Source: Aminobacter carboxidus (GTDB lineage: Bacteria > Pseudomonadota > Alphaproteobacteria > Rhizobiales > Rhizobiaceae). Taken from it: DNA of 64,000 nt. The notes under the pieces are model-generated. The model was given only the letters and a program-made list of their open reading frames with translations, made no database searches and had not been told where the DNA came from. A program made the position numbers and the translations under genes. Below are positions 8,459-15,326 of this stretch, one piece after another; position 1 is the first letter of the stretch; every line of letters begins with the position of its first letter. The stretch spans positions 62,001-126,000 of the forward strand of contig NZ_JACZEP010000005.1 of assembly GCF_014863355.1 (NCBI RefSeq), given 5' to 3'.

Positions 8459-8547
8459 ATTACTTTCCGACGGACGCTGCCGTTGTCCGTCATGGTGGAT
8501 TGTAGCTTCGAGGCGATGCTTTTCAGCCGGATAAGGGAATTGTTTGG

Positions 8548-9399
8548 TCAAGCGAGCCTCGCTACACCGTTGTCGAGAATAGTGGTGCCACGCGACGGCG
8601 CGACGCAGCGGAAGCGGATGTCCAGTCCGGTGCGCCACATCTGGAACTGCAGTGTATCTCCTGGGAAAGCTGGCGCGGTGAACCGGGCGGCAATCATGCC
8701 GAGCGCGGCGAGTTCCGACCCTGCCGTCATCCGCGAGATCACGTACCCGGCATGCCCAAAGGTGCACAGACCGTGCAGGATGGGTCGCGTAAAGCCACCA
8801 CTTTTGGCAGCCGACGGATCAACGTGGAGGGGGTTTTGATCGCCATTGAGCCGATATAGGAGCGCCGCATCCTCGGCGATGCGCAGCTGGTGCGACGCGT
8901 CGGGTTGTTTGTTGGGCACAGGCGGTAGCGGTTCGGGCGGCCTGCCGGCGGAGCCACAGCCGCCATCACCCCGGCAAGCGTTGGTCTGTACGATCGTTGC
9001 CACGGGCTCGTCGGTACCCGCGAGGGACACCACACGCTCGAACGCTGCGAACATGCCTTTGCCAACGCCCCGGTCGATGACCGACAGGCTGCGCGCAGAC
9101 GAAACCATGGAGGCGTCGAGAGGCATCGGGCGATGCACGGTGAGGCGGTGCTCTGCGTGGACCACTTGGCTCCAGTCGACACCAACCTGTTTCATCCACG
9201 GGCCCGCATGCGCCACCACATTGGCGAGCGTAGGGGCTGTCAGCAGGTCAGCTTCGTAAACATAGCGCAAGTGCGCTGTGTCCAGTGGCTGGGTTCCATA
9301 CCCAACCGACATTGCGTAGAGGATGGCATCCTTGGCCGAAACGGTCTGGCGGGTTTTGGGAATGGCAAAATCCAGGATCGAGGCGGCAGGGATGCTCAC
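8548..9399 (-). CDS. MaoC / hydratase-2 domain protein (R-specific enoyl-CoA hydratase-like)
   Basis: A 283-aa double-hotdog protein. The C-terminal half has the hydratase-2 signature YRLNGDQNPLHVDPSAA, with the catalytic Asp187 and His192, then GGFTRPILHGLCTFG. The N-terminal half is the non-catalytic hotdog seen in the hydratase 2 of multifunctional enzyme type 2. The family adds water to trans-2-enoyl-CoA to give (R)-3-hydroxyacyl-CoA. The start is GTG 9399, which overlaps the SDR stop in a GTGA junction; an upstream open frame is not needed. Between a CoA-transferase/SDR pair and a lyase that should yield an acrylate-type acid, a role in hydrating an aryl-acrylyl-CoA is plausible. Confidence 0.87.
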   Translation of the reverse strand: MSIPAASILDFAIPKTRQTVSAKDAILYAMSVGYGTQPLDTAHLRYVYEADLLTAPTLANVVAHAGPWMKQVGVDWSQVVHAEHRLTVHRPMPLDASMVSSARSLSVIDRGVGKGMFAAFERVVSLAGTDEPVATIVQTNACRGDGGCGSAGRPPEPLPPVPNKQPDASHQLRIAEDAALLYRLNGDQNPLHVDPSAAKSGGFTRPILHGLCTFGHAGYVISRMTAGSELAALGMIAARFTAPAFPGDTLQFQMWRTGLDIRFRCVAPSRGTTILDNGVARLA

Positions 9400-10202
9400 G
9401 AGCCGTCTCCCGTGCCAGGCGCTTGCATACGCACTCCGCCAGCCAGGCGTACGCCGCCATCGACCGAAAGCAGTTCGCCTGTGACGAAAGCAGCGCCCTC
9501 GATCAGCCAAACCACTGCACCAGCGACGTCTTCGGGCGTGGCTACCCGCCCCAATGGTGCTGTCTCGGAATAGCGCTTCGCGAGCGCTGAGTAGGCGTCG
9601 GTTCCGAGCGTTTGGCGCATCCATCGCGTGTCAATCACGCCAGGACAGACGGCGTTGACCCGGATATCCGGCCCGCAGGTGCGAGCCAACGCCATGGTCA
9701 GCGCATTGAGCGCACCCTTTGACGCGGTATAGGCGAGCGAGCTACCGCCACCAGTGAAAGCAACGTTGGAAGAGACGTTGACAATGGCGCCTCCGCCGCT
9801 GGCGCGCATCGTTGGGATCGCTGCCCGGCACATCTGGTAGGCTCCGATCACGTTGACGGCAAAAACGTCTTGAAAATCGCTGGCGGACAGGCTTTCCAGA
9901 TCGAAGGGGTTCGACTTCACGGTCATGGCGGCGTTGTTGACCAGCGCGTCGAGGCGACCCCAGCGATCGACGACTGCGCTAACCATCCCCCGGCAGGCGC
10001 CGTCGTCGGAGACGTCGCCCTGAACAACGATGACCTCGGCGCCCATCGTCCGGCAGGCATCGGCGGTGTCGTCGGCCTCGGCCTTGCTCCGGTTGTAGTT
10101 GACCGCAACGCGCGCGCCCCGCTCGGCAAACTGGCGCACGCAAGCCGCGCCGACGCCCGTGGCGGAGCCCGTGACGATGATCACTGACTCGCGAATGTTC
10201 AT
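9396..10202 (-). CDS. Short-chain dehydrogenase/reductase (SDR)
   Basis: A 268-aa classical SDR using NAD(P). It has TGSATGVGAA for nucleotide binding (residues 11-20), the LVNNAA motif (88-92), catalytic Ser144/145 in VNVSSN, Tyr158 and Lys162 in YTASK, and a VCPGVIDTRWM C-terminal segment. The Asn-Tyr-Asn-Arg-Ser stretch after strand 2 favours NADP-type binding. Coupled overlaps join it to the CoA-transferase (ATGA at 10199-10202) and to the hydratase. In this setting it most likely oxidises or reduces the 3-hydroxyacyl-CoA made by the hydratase-2 protein. The substrate is inferred from context only. Confidence 0.88.
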   Translation of the reverse strand: MNIRESVIIVTGSATGVGAACVRQFAERGARVAVNYNRSKAEADDTADACRTMGAEVIVVQGDVSDDGACRGMVSAVVDRWGRLDALVNNAAMTVKSNPFDLESLSASDFQDVFAVNVIGAYQMCRAAIPTMRASGGGAIVNVSSNVAFTGGGSSLAYTASKGALNALTMALARTCGPDIRVNAVCPGVIDTRWMRQTLGTDAYSALAKRYSETAPLGRVATPEDVAGAVVWLIEGAAFVTGELLSVDGGVRLAGGVRMQAPGTGDGS

Positions 10203-11749
10203 GCGACGAAATCTTTCATTGCGCCCGGCGCATAAAGGCGGGCATCCATCGTCAGGAGATGATCGGAAACCGCCACGCCTTGCGGCAGCCGCTCGGTGAC
10301 ATGCTTGCGTATGTCGATGCCGGGTGCCACTTCGGTAAGGGTCAGCCGACCGTCCAGCACCCTGAAGACCGCCCGTTCTGTGACGACTGTCTGCTCTTGC
10401 CCCGCAGGCGCATTGGCAGGGTCGGAACTGACCTGAGCGACCTGATCGACGATCTTACATGTCCGTCCGTCGGCGCCTATAGCGAGCCGGCCGTCGCGTA
10501 TTTCGATTTCTGCACCACCTGTCGAGAACGAGCCGACATACACAATCCTGCCGGCAGTCTGCGAAATGTTAGTGAAGCCGCCGACTCCTACGATTGACTT
10601 GCCGAAGCGGCTGACGTTGACAGCGCCTCGAACGTCCACCTCGGCCATCCCAAGGAAGGCTATGTCGATGCCGCCGCCATCGTAAAAATCGAATTGGGAT
10701 GCCTGGGGGATAACAGATGAAGGATTGATCGCGGCACCAAAGGAAAGTTCCTCGGCGGGAACGCCGCCGATGACGCCGGATTCGATCGTGACCGTATAGC
10801 CGCCGTGGTCTTCTTCGCTGGCAATGCGTCCAATCCCGGCAGGGATTCCTATGCCCAGATTGATGACCGGCTGGTCAAGGTGAAGAAGTTCCTGGAAGGC
10901 GCGGCGTTGAATGACCTTATCTACGGAGAGAGGCAGGGGCTCGAGGCTGGAGACGGCGGGGCGTAACTTGCCCGTATACGAGGGGTTGTCGGTCTCACCA
11001 AAGCTGATCCCGTGTTGGGCTGCGTCCTCGCAAACGACCACATAGTCGACCAGGGTGCCCGGAATTCGCACGTCGCTGGGCGCTAGCGAACCTCGCCGGG
11101 CGACCTGCTTGACCTGAACGATGACGACACCACCGGAATTGCGCCCTGCTTGTGCCATCGCCAGGACATCGAGAGGGAAGGCCTCGTCCTCGAGCGTTAT
11201 GTTCCCGTCCTCGTCGGCTGTAGTACCGCGTAACAGCACGCAGTCGAGCGGCATGGACGGATAAAGCAGCCAGTCCCGGCCGCGCAAGGACACGCGCTCG
11301 ACCATCGCCTCAGGTGTCGAGGCATTCATCCGGCCACCGCCATTGACCGGGTCCATAAAAGAACCAAGGCCTATATGCGTGATGACACCGGGCTGGCCGG
11401 CTGCGATCGCCCGGTACAACTGGGCGATGACCCCCTGGGGCCAACAATGGGCTTCGATCTTCTCTTCGAGAGCGAGATTGCCGAGCCGCGGCGTGCCGCG
11501 CCAGCCGCCGGCTATCACGCGCTTGACCAGCCCTTCGTAGCCGAAGTGTCCCATGCCTCGAGTTTTGCGGTCGCCCGTGCTGGCCGCAAAAAGCAGGGTC
11601 AGGGCGCGAGGGGCGGACTCGGCGAGGAACCTGTCTTCGACAGCGGCTGTTATCGCCTCAGGATGGCAGCATCCTCCGAAACCGGAGACAGCAACAGTCA
11701 TCCCATCGCGCAGCTTTTCAGCTGCTTCGCGGGCAGAAATGATTAGCAT
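10199..11749 (-). CDS. Family I CoA-transferase (acetate/propionate CoA-transferase type)
   Basis: A 516-aa fusion of alpha-like and beta-like CoA-transferase domains, of the YdiF/propionate CoA-transferase kind. The N-terminal domain has VSGFGGCCHPE and GGWRGTPRLGNLALE. The C-terminal domain has the catalytic Glu323 in TIESGVIGGVP, plus NLGIGIPAGI and FDFYDGGGIDIAFLG. The enzyme moves CoA between acids through a glutamyl-CoA intermediate. As first gene of the operon it has AGAGGAA before ATG 11749 and a HutC-like operator at 11773-11784. It would activate the unsaturated acid released by the lyase, feeding the hydratase and SDR genes that follow. Confidence 0.9.
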   Translation of the reverse strand: MLIISAREAAEKLRDGMTVAVSGFGGCCHPEAITAAVEDRFLAESAPRALTLLFAASTGDRKTRGMGHFGYEGLVKRVIAGGWRGTPRLGNLALEEKIEAHCWPQGVIAQLYRAIAAGQPGVITHIGLGSFMDPVNGGGRMNASTPEAMVERVSLRGRDWLLYPSMPLDCVLLRGTTADEDGNITLEDEAFPLDVLAMAQAGRNSGGVVIVQVKQVARRGSLAPSDVRIPGTLVDYVVVCEDAAQHGISFGETDNPSYTGKLRPAVSSLEPLPLSVDKVIQRRAFQELLHLDQPVINLGIGIPAGIGRIASEEDHGGYTVTIESGVIGGVPAEELSFGAAINPSSVIPQASQFDFYDGGGIDIAFLGMAEVDVRGAVNVSRFGKSIVGVGGFTNISQTAGRIVYVGSFSTGGAEIEIRDGRLAIGADGRTCKIVDQVAQVSSDPANAPAGQEQTVVTERAVFRVLDGRLTLTEVAPGIDIRKHVTERLPQGVAVSDHLLTMDARLYAPGAMKDFVA

Positions 11750-11772
11750 GAGTTCCTCTGGGGTTTCTTATT

Positions 11773-11784
11773 TTGTATAGACAA
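11773..11784. promoter_or_regulatory. HutC/GntR-type operator upstream of the CoA-transferase operon
   Basis: TTGTATAGACAA lies 24 bases upstream of the CoA-transferase start. It differs by one base from the perfect palindrome TTGTCTAGACAA at 39000-39011. The GT-x-TA-x-AC core fits the HutC subfamily of GntR regulators. Its place next to the start suggests repression of the operon. Confidence 0.6.
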
Positions 11785-11960
11785 ACACAGGTTGCGACCT
11801 TTGCAAAGTCCCTATGACCTAACGTCACGGTGTACATGTTTTGGGATATCCCAAATGCGCAAAAACGGTCTACGATGCCAAAAACTTGCGCATCATCAGA
11901 GATGAAATAGCTATCTCGCTCAGAGACTTAAGTTCGGCGTCCCGCGCCGTTGCTCATGCC

Positions 11961-12881
11961 CTATGACGCCAAGTGGACGGGCCCATTGGAGCGGTCTTTG
12001 CACTCACCGACAACCAATTCGCGAAATGTCTCGCTCGCTCGCGTGCGGTGCCTTTCGCGATGGCGTATGAGGCTGAACCCACGTGAAGGTAGGGCGAGTG
12101 GTAAGGTGATGAGCTTTCCAGTGCTTACAGCTGCCTGCACCACAGTTTCGGATAGGGCCGTGGCAAACTGTCCAGCTTCGACCGCTGCACAGATGGCTTC
12201 GTTGGACGGGAGTTCAATTGCCACCCGTAGATGGTTGGGGTCGAGTCCGTGGGTACGCAATGCATCCTCGAAACTCGATCGCGTGCCTGAACCAGGTTCG
12301 CGCAATACCCATTCAGTTTGATGAAGCTCGTGGATGAGGGCGGGCGGACGACTTGCCCAGGGATGATTGCTGCCGACTACGATAACGAGCCGATCGGTGG
12401 CTACAAGTTCGACAGAGACAGAAGGTTCGTCGATGGTTCCTTCGATGAAGCCAATGTCTGCAGCACCAACCATAACAGCCTTCGTGCACTGTGCAGTGTT
12501 GCCAACCTCGATTTTCAGGTCGACCTGCGGATAGCGGCAGTGGAAGTGCACAAGCAGGCGTGGCAGCCAGTAGCTCGCGATGGTCTGGCTCGCGAAGACT
12601 GATAGTGTGCCGCGTCTGATGCCGCCCAAGTCCGCCATCGCGGTCTCGGCGACCCGAACTCTGGCCAAGATGGCTTTGGCCTCTTCGGCCAGTGCTTTGC
12701 CAGCTTCGGTCAGTTCTATCCGGCGGCCGACCCGGTGGAATAATTTCACGTCGTGTCGCGTCTCGAGCGCATGGATCGCGCCACTCACGGTCGATTGTGT
12801 CAGGTTCAGGGCTTCTGCGGCGCGCGTCACATGCTCCCGTTCAGCAACCGCCAAGAATATTCGAAGCTGCTCGAGCGTCAC
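11961..12881 (-). CDS. LysR-family transcriptional regulator (YeiE/CysL-like)
   Basis: A 306-aa LysR regulator of standard size. The N-terminal HTH covers residues 1-60 (EHVTRAAEALNLTQSTVSGA, LETRHDVKLFHR), followed by a two-lobed effector domain with LRVAIELPSNEAICAAVEAG. It starts at GTG 12881, 80 bases downstream of the yeiH-like gene on the same strand. LysR proteins of this branch (YeiE, CysL) often sit beside yeiH and respond to sulfur or related anions. It probably controls the exporter gene and could act at the palindrome at 14046-14059. The effector is unknown. Confidence 0.87.
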   Translation of the reverse strand: MTLEQLRIFLAVAEREHVTRAAEALNLTQSTVSGAIHALETRHDVKLFHRVGRRIELTEAGKALAEEAKAILARVRVAETAMADLGGIRRGTLSVFASQTIASYWLPRLLVHFHCRYPQVDLKIEVGNTAQCTKAVMVGAADIGFIEGTIDEPSVSVELVATDRLVIVVGSNHPWASRPPALIHELHQTEWVLREPGSGTRSSFEDALRTHGLDPNHLRVAIELPSNEAICAAVEAGQFATALSETVVQAAVSTGKLITLPLALPSRGFSLIRHRERHRTRASETFRELVVGECKDRSNGPVHLAS

Positions 12882-12961
12882 AGTGGCGCGCCTTTTGGAT
12901 TGTGCTGGCTCAGTTGGCCAGCGCCTGTCAGGCTTGCCGCTGACTGGCGTGTTGCCTCGCC

Positions 12962-13990
12962 TTAGCTCATCAGCGAAACGAGGCCTAGTCCGACAGCTGC
13001 AATAAACAACGTTGCAAGACCAGAAAGAAAAAGTGGCCGAAAGCCCCTCTGTCTGAGCTTCGAAAAGTTCGTTCCCAGCCCCAACGCGCCCATCGCCGCA
13101 GTTAGAAGGACCGGGGTGAAGGACAAGATGGGCGCGCGGACCTGTTCGGGCACTAGTCCGGAACTGTTGAGCATCGTCAGCAGCAGGAACCCAACAATGA
13201 ATGTCGGGAACACCTGCATGCCTGTGCGTCGGCGAGACGGGTCGTCGGCAGGACTTGCAGCCAGCACTGCAATGCCGACCACCAGCGGGGCCAGCATCAT
13301 AACTCGTGCCAGTTTGGCTACGACCGCAGTTTGGCCCGCGATTTCGCCGCCTTGAAAGCCTGCGCCCACCACCTGTGCAACCTCATGCACGGAAAGGCCG
13401 ATCCACAATCCATAGTTATGCGGGTCCAGCCCGAGAACGACTTGGAGGAAAGGGTAGAGGAACATCGCAATGGTGCCGAACAGGGTAATGCATGCCACCG
13501 CATAAGCCACGTCCTCGTCATCGGCTTTTGCGACCGCATTGGCACCCGCGATGGCGGATGCCCCGCAAACCGATGTCCCCGCGGCAAGTAGCAGTGTGAG
13601 CTTGCGGTCAATTCCAAGGATCCTGCCCATCCAGACAGTGAAGAAGAAGGTCAATGCCAGGGTCGTGGCCGCAAAGGCCAAACCCGTGACACCGATGCTG
13701 GCCAGTTGTCCGAAGGTCAGTTGCAGGCCAAGCAGGGCGACTGCCAGGCGCAGCAGCCTCTTGCCCGCCATTCCTACGCCAGCATTCGCTTCCGTTGAAA
13801 AGCCCACGGTGTTTGCAAACAGCATTCCCACGAAAATCGCAGAGATCATCGGGCTCAGGGCCGAGAAAAAGGGCAGGTGACGCAATCCATATGCGGAGGC
13901 GGTAATCACCGCAACGAGTACCAGGCCTGGAACGTAGCTGGCGACTCCACTGGCTTTCCGCGGAGCAAGAACTATCGATGGGTGGCTCAA
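12962..13990 (-). CDS. YeiH-family (UPF0324) putative sulfate/sulfite exporter
   Basis: A 342-aa integral membrane protein with about nine or ten hydrophobic helices. It carries YeiH-family signatures: ALLGLQLTFGQL, TSVCGASAIAGANAV, LSVHEVAQVVGAGF and ILSFTPVLLTAAMGALGLGT. Some family members have been proposed to export sulfite or sulfate made during organosulfonate breakdown (TauZ-like role). The start appears to be TTG 13990, with GGA 8 bases upstream; a later start would clip the first helix. It is read first, then the lysR gene. Lying just upstream of the lyase operon, it might dispose of sulfur released from a sulfur-containing substrate; that link is inference. Confidence 0.85.
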   Translation of the reverse strand: MSHPSIVLAPRKASGVASYVPGLVLVAVITASAYGLRHLPFFSALSPMISAIFVGMLFANTVGFSTEANAGVGMAGKRLLRLAVALLGLQLTFGQLASIGVTGLAFAATTLALTFFFTVWMGRILGIDRKLTLLLAAGTSVCGASAIAGANAVAKADDEDVAYAVACITLFGTIAMFLYPFLQVVLGLDPHNYGLWIGLSVHEVAQVVGAGFQGGEIAGQTAVVAKLARVMMLAPLVVGIAVLAASPADDPSRRRTGMQVFPTFIVGFLLLTMLNSSGLVPEQVRAPILSFTPVLLTAAMGALGLGTNFSKLRQRGFRPLFLSGLATLFIAAVGLGLVSLMS

Positions 13991-14045
13991 GTTTGCATTC
14001 CGAGTCGGAGTTGAATGCTGAACCCATAGAAAGATTTTTCCTCAA

Positions 14046-14059
14046 ATTCCAATTGGAAT
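14046..14059. promoter_or_regulatory. Perfect 14-bp palindrome upstream of the yeiH-like gene
   Basis: ATTCCAATTGGAAT is a perfect palindrome 56 bases upstream of the yeiH-like start, with the internal TTCCAATTGGAA compatible with a LysR-type dyad. The region 13991-14265 otherwise holds nothing I can recognise. Confidence 0.5.
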
Positions 14060-14265
14060 GGAAGATCATTCTAATCGTCGTTCCCGAACGATGGGCTACT
14101 GCCACGCATTTATGGCGATTGGGACTATTGCCTAAGTCTACTTCCTAGCAGGGTTGTGAGGCGCTCCTAATTCCGTATCTGTTATCCGACGGTGGCTAGT
14201 CGCAATCCCGCGCAGACCTGCGATTGCCTGATGTAGGTAGCGAGCCGCATGGCTTGTCGGGCAGA

Positions 14266-14640
14266 TTAGATATACGGGCGAAGGAACTCAGGCGCGCCGG
14301 CAATAACCTTGAGCTTTTCCAGTCTCAATCCAAGGAGCGCGATGCTGTGGGGCAAATAGGCCGAGGCGCGCCGGTCAAGGACGAATTGCAAGCCAAGATA
14401 GGCCCGGTTGACAGTGATTGCAGGTGCCGAGCCATCTGGTGTCCGCGCGGAACTGCTCGCTCCACTCGATATGGACGTAGTAGCCTTCCCACTCATCGGC
14501 ACGGTCGCTGTCGCAGACTACGACCAGCCGTTCAACCAGGACTGACACGGCGGCACAAAAACGAGCCCCAAGTCGAGGAAACCCACGGGCGCATCAGCGT
14601 GTACCAGGGGCTGCTCAGCCCCCAAGGCAGGCTGGCGCCG
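14266..14640 (-). pseudogene. LysR-regulator C-terminal remnant, frameshifted
   Basis: Two successive minus-strand frames together match the end of a LysR effector domain. The first reads LGARFCAAVSVLVERLVVVC, then a D-E-W-E-G-Y-Y-V-H-I-E-W stretch. The second, after a frameshift near 14500, reads VNRAYLGLQFVLDRRASAYL and ends IAGAPEFLRPYI before a stop at 14266. No DNA-binding domain is present. This is a truncated and broken regulator gene, and the TetR gene begins just beyond it. Its original target cannot be told. Confidence 0.6.
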
Positions 14641-14659
14641 CGCTCCGTCTAGGCGCGTC

Positions 14660-15250
14660 CTATGGTTTGATAGCGGGGATCAACAAGCAGACGTAACGCC
14701 AACAGATTCTTCGGGCAGATTCCAAATCCCCTTCCTCATAGTCGCGGGCGATCTGCCAGAAGAAGCCGTCTATCAAGGCTACGATGCCGTTGACGGTATC
14801 GTCGACCTGACTCGCGGGAACCAACTGTTTGACGGCGTAGCGGATGTTAGAAACGAAACGCGCGCCCGTCAGCTGATAGAGATGCTTGATGCGCGGCTCG
14901 GTCTGGGAAGCGATCATGAACTGCATCCACGCCGCCGCGCGCTTGGGCGCGCCCAAGTGCTGCGGCGCGAACGAGCCGTCGACGATCGCCCGCAGCCGCT
15001 GCACCGGCGTCGGATTTGCCGGCGCCAGCTTGAGAATATCCTGACGAAACAGGTTCGACAGATTACGCATGGCCAGGGCCATCAGCTCTTCCTTGCTGTC
15101 GAAATAGTGATTGACCAGCCCGGCCGACATTCCAGCGCGCCGAGCGATGGCTGCCATGGTGGCGGCGGACATACCTTCGTCCCCGATGACAGCGACCGCG
15201 GCGTCCATCAATTCTTCCCGGCGCATCGCCTTGATTGATCGTTTCGCCAT
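14660..15250 (-). CDS. TetR-family regulator, BetI-like
   Basis: A 196-aa TetR repressor. The HTH (residues ~20-60) has RREELMDAAVAVIGDEGMSA, MAAIARRAGMSAGLVNHYF and DSKEELMALAMRNL. The C-terminal domain (WMQFMIASQTEPRIKHLYQL, LIDGFFWQIARDYEEGDL) matches the BetI branch, best known for choline-responsive control of betaine synthesis. I chose ATG 15250, with AAAGG 7 bases upstream. It is divergent from the CocE-type hydrolase/Dpp operon (76 bases between starts), with the ATTGA-N8-TCAAT dyad between them. It most likely represses that operon and itself. The ligand could be a choline-like ester or amine; this is a guess. Confidence 0.85.
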   Translation of the reverse strand: MAKRSIKAMRREELMDAAVAVIGDEGMSAATMAAIARRAGMSAGLVNHYFDSKEELMALAMRNLSNLFRQDILKLAPANPTPVQRLRAIVDGSFAPQHLGAPKRAAAWMQFMIASQTEPRIKHLYQLTGARFVSNIRYAVKQLVPASQVDDTVNGIVALIDGFFWQIARDYEEGDLESARRICWRYVCLLIPAIKP

Positions 15251-15272
15251 TGCATTGCCTTTCAGTTCGTGC

Positions 15273-15290
15273 ATTGATTAGCCATTCAAT
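15273..15290. promoter_or_regulatory. BetI-like TetR operator in the divergent promoter region
   Basis: The arms ATTGA and TCAAT flank an 8-base spacer (15273-15290), and a partial copy (CATTCAATCA) follows at about 15302-15311. The site lies between the divergent tetR and hydrolase starts. TetR-family repressors typically bind such dyads. Confidence 0.5.
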
Positions 15291-15326
15291 ATATTAAATC
15301 ATCATTCAATCAAAGCCGGAGTTCGT

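Noticed and set aside
6938-8767. Longer version of the first lyase with ~100 extra N-terminal residues
   Set aside because: The extension is arginine-rich and low in family similarity, overlaps the hydratase gene, and ATG 8458 has a good ribosome site and gives normal family length.
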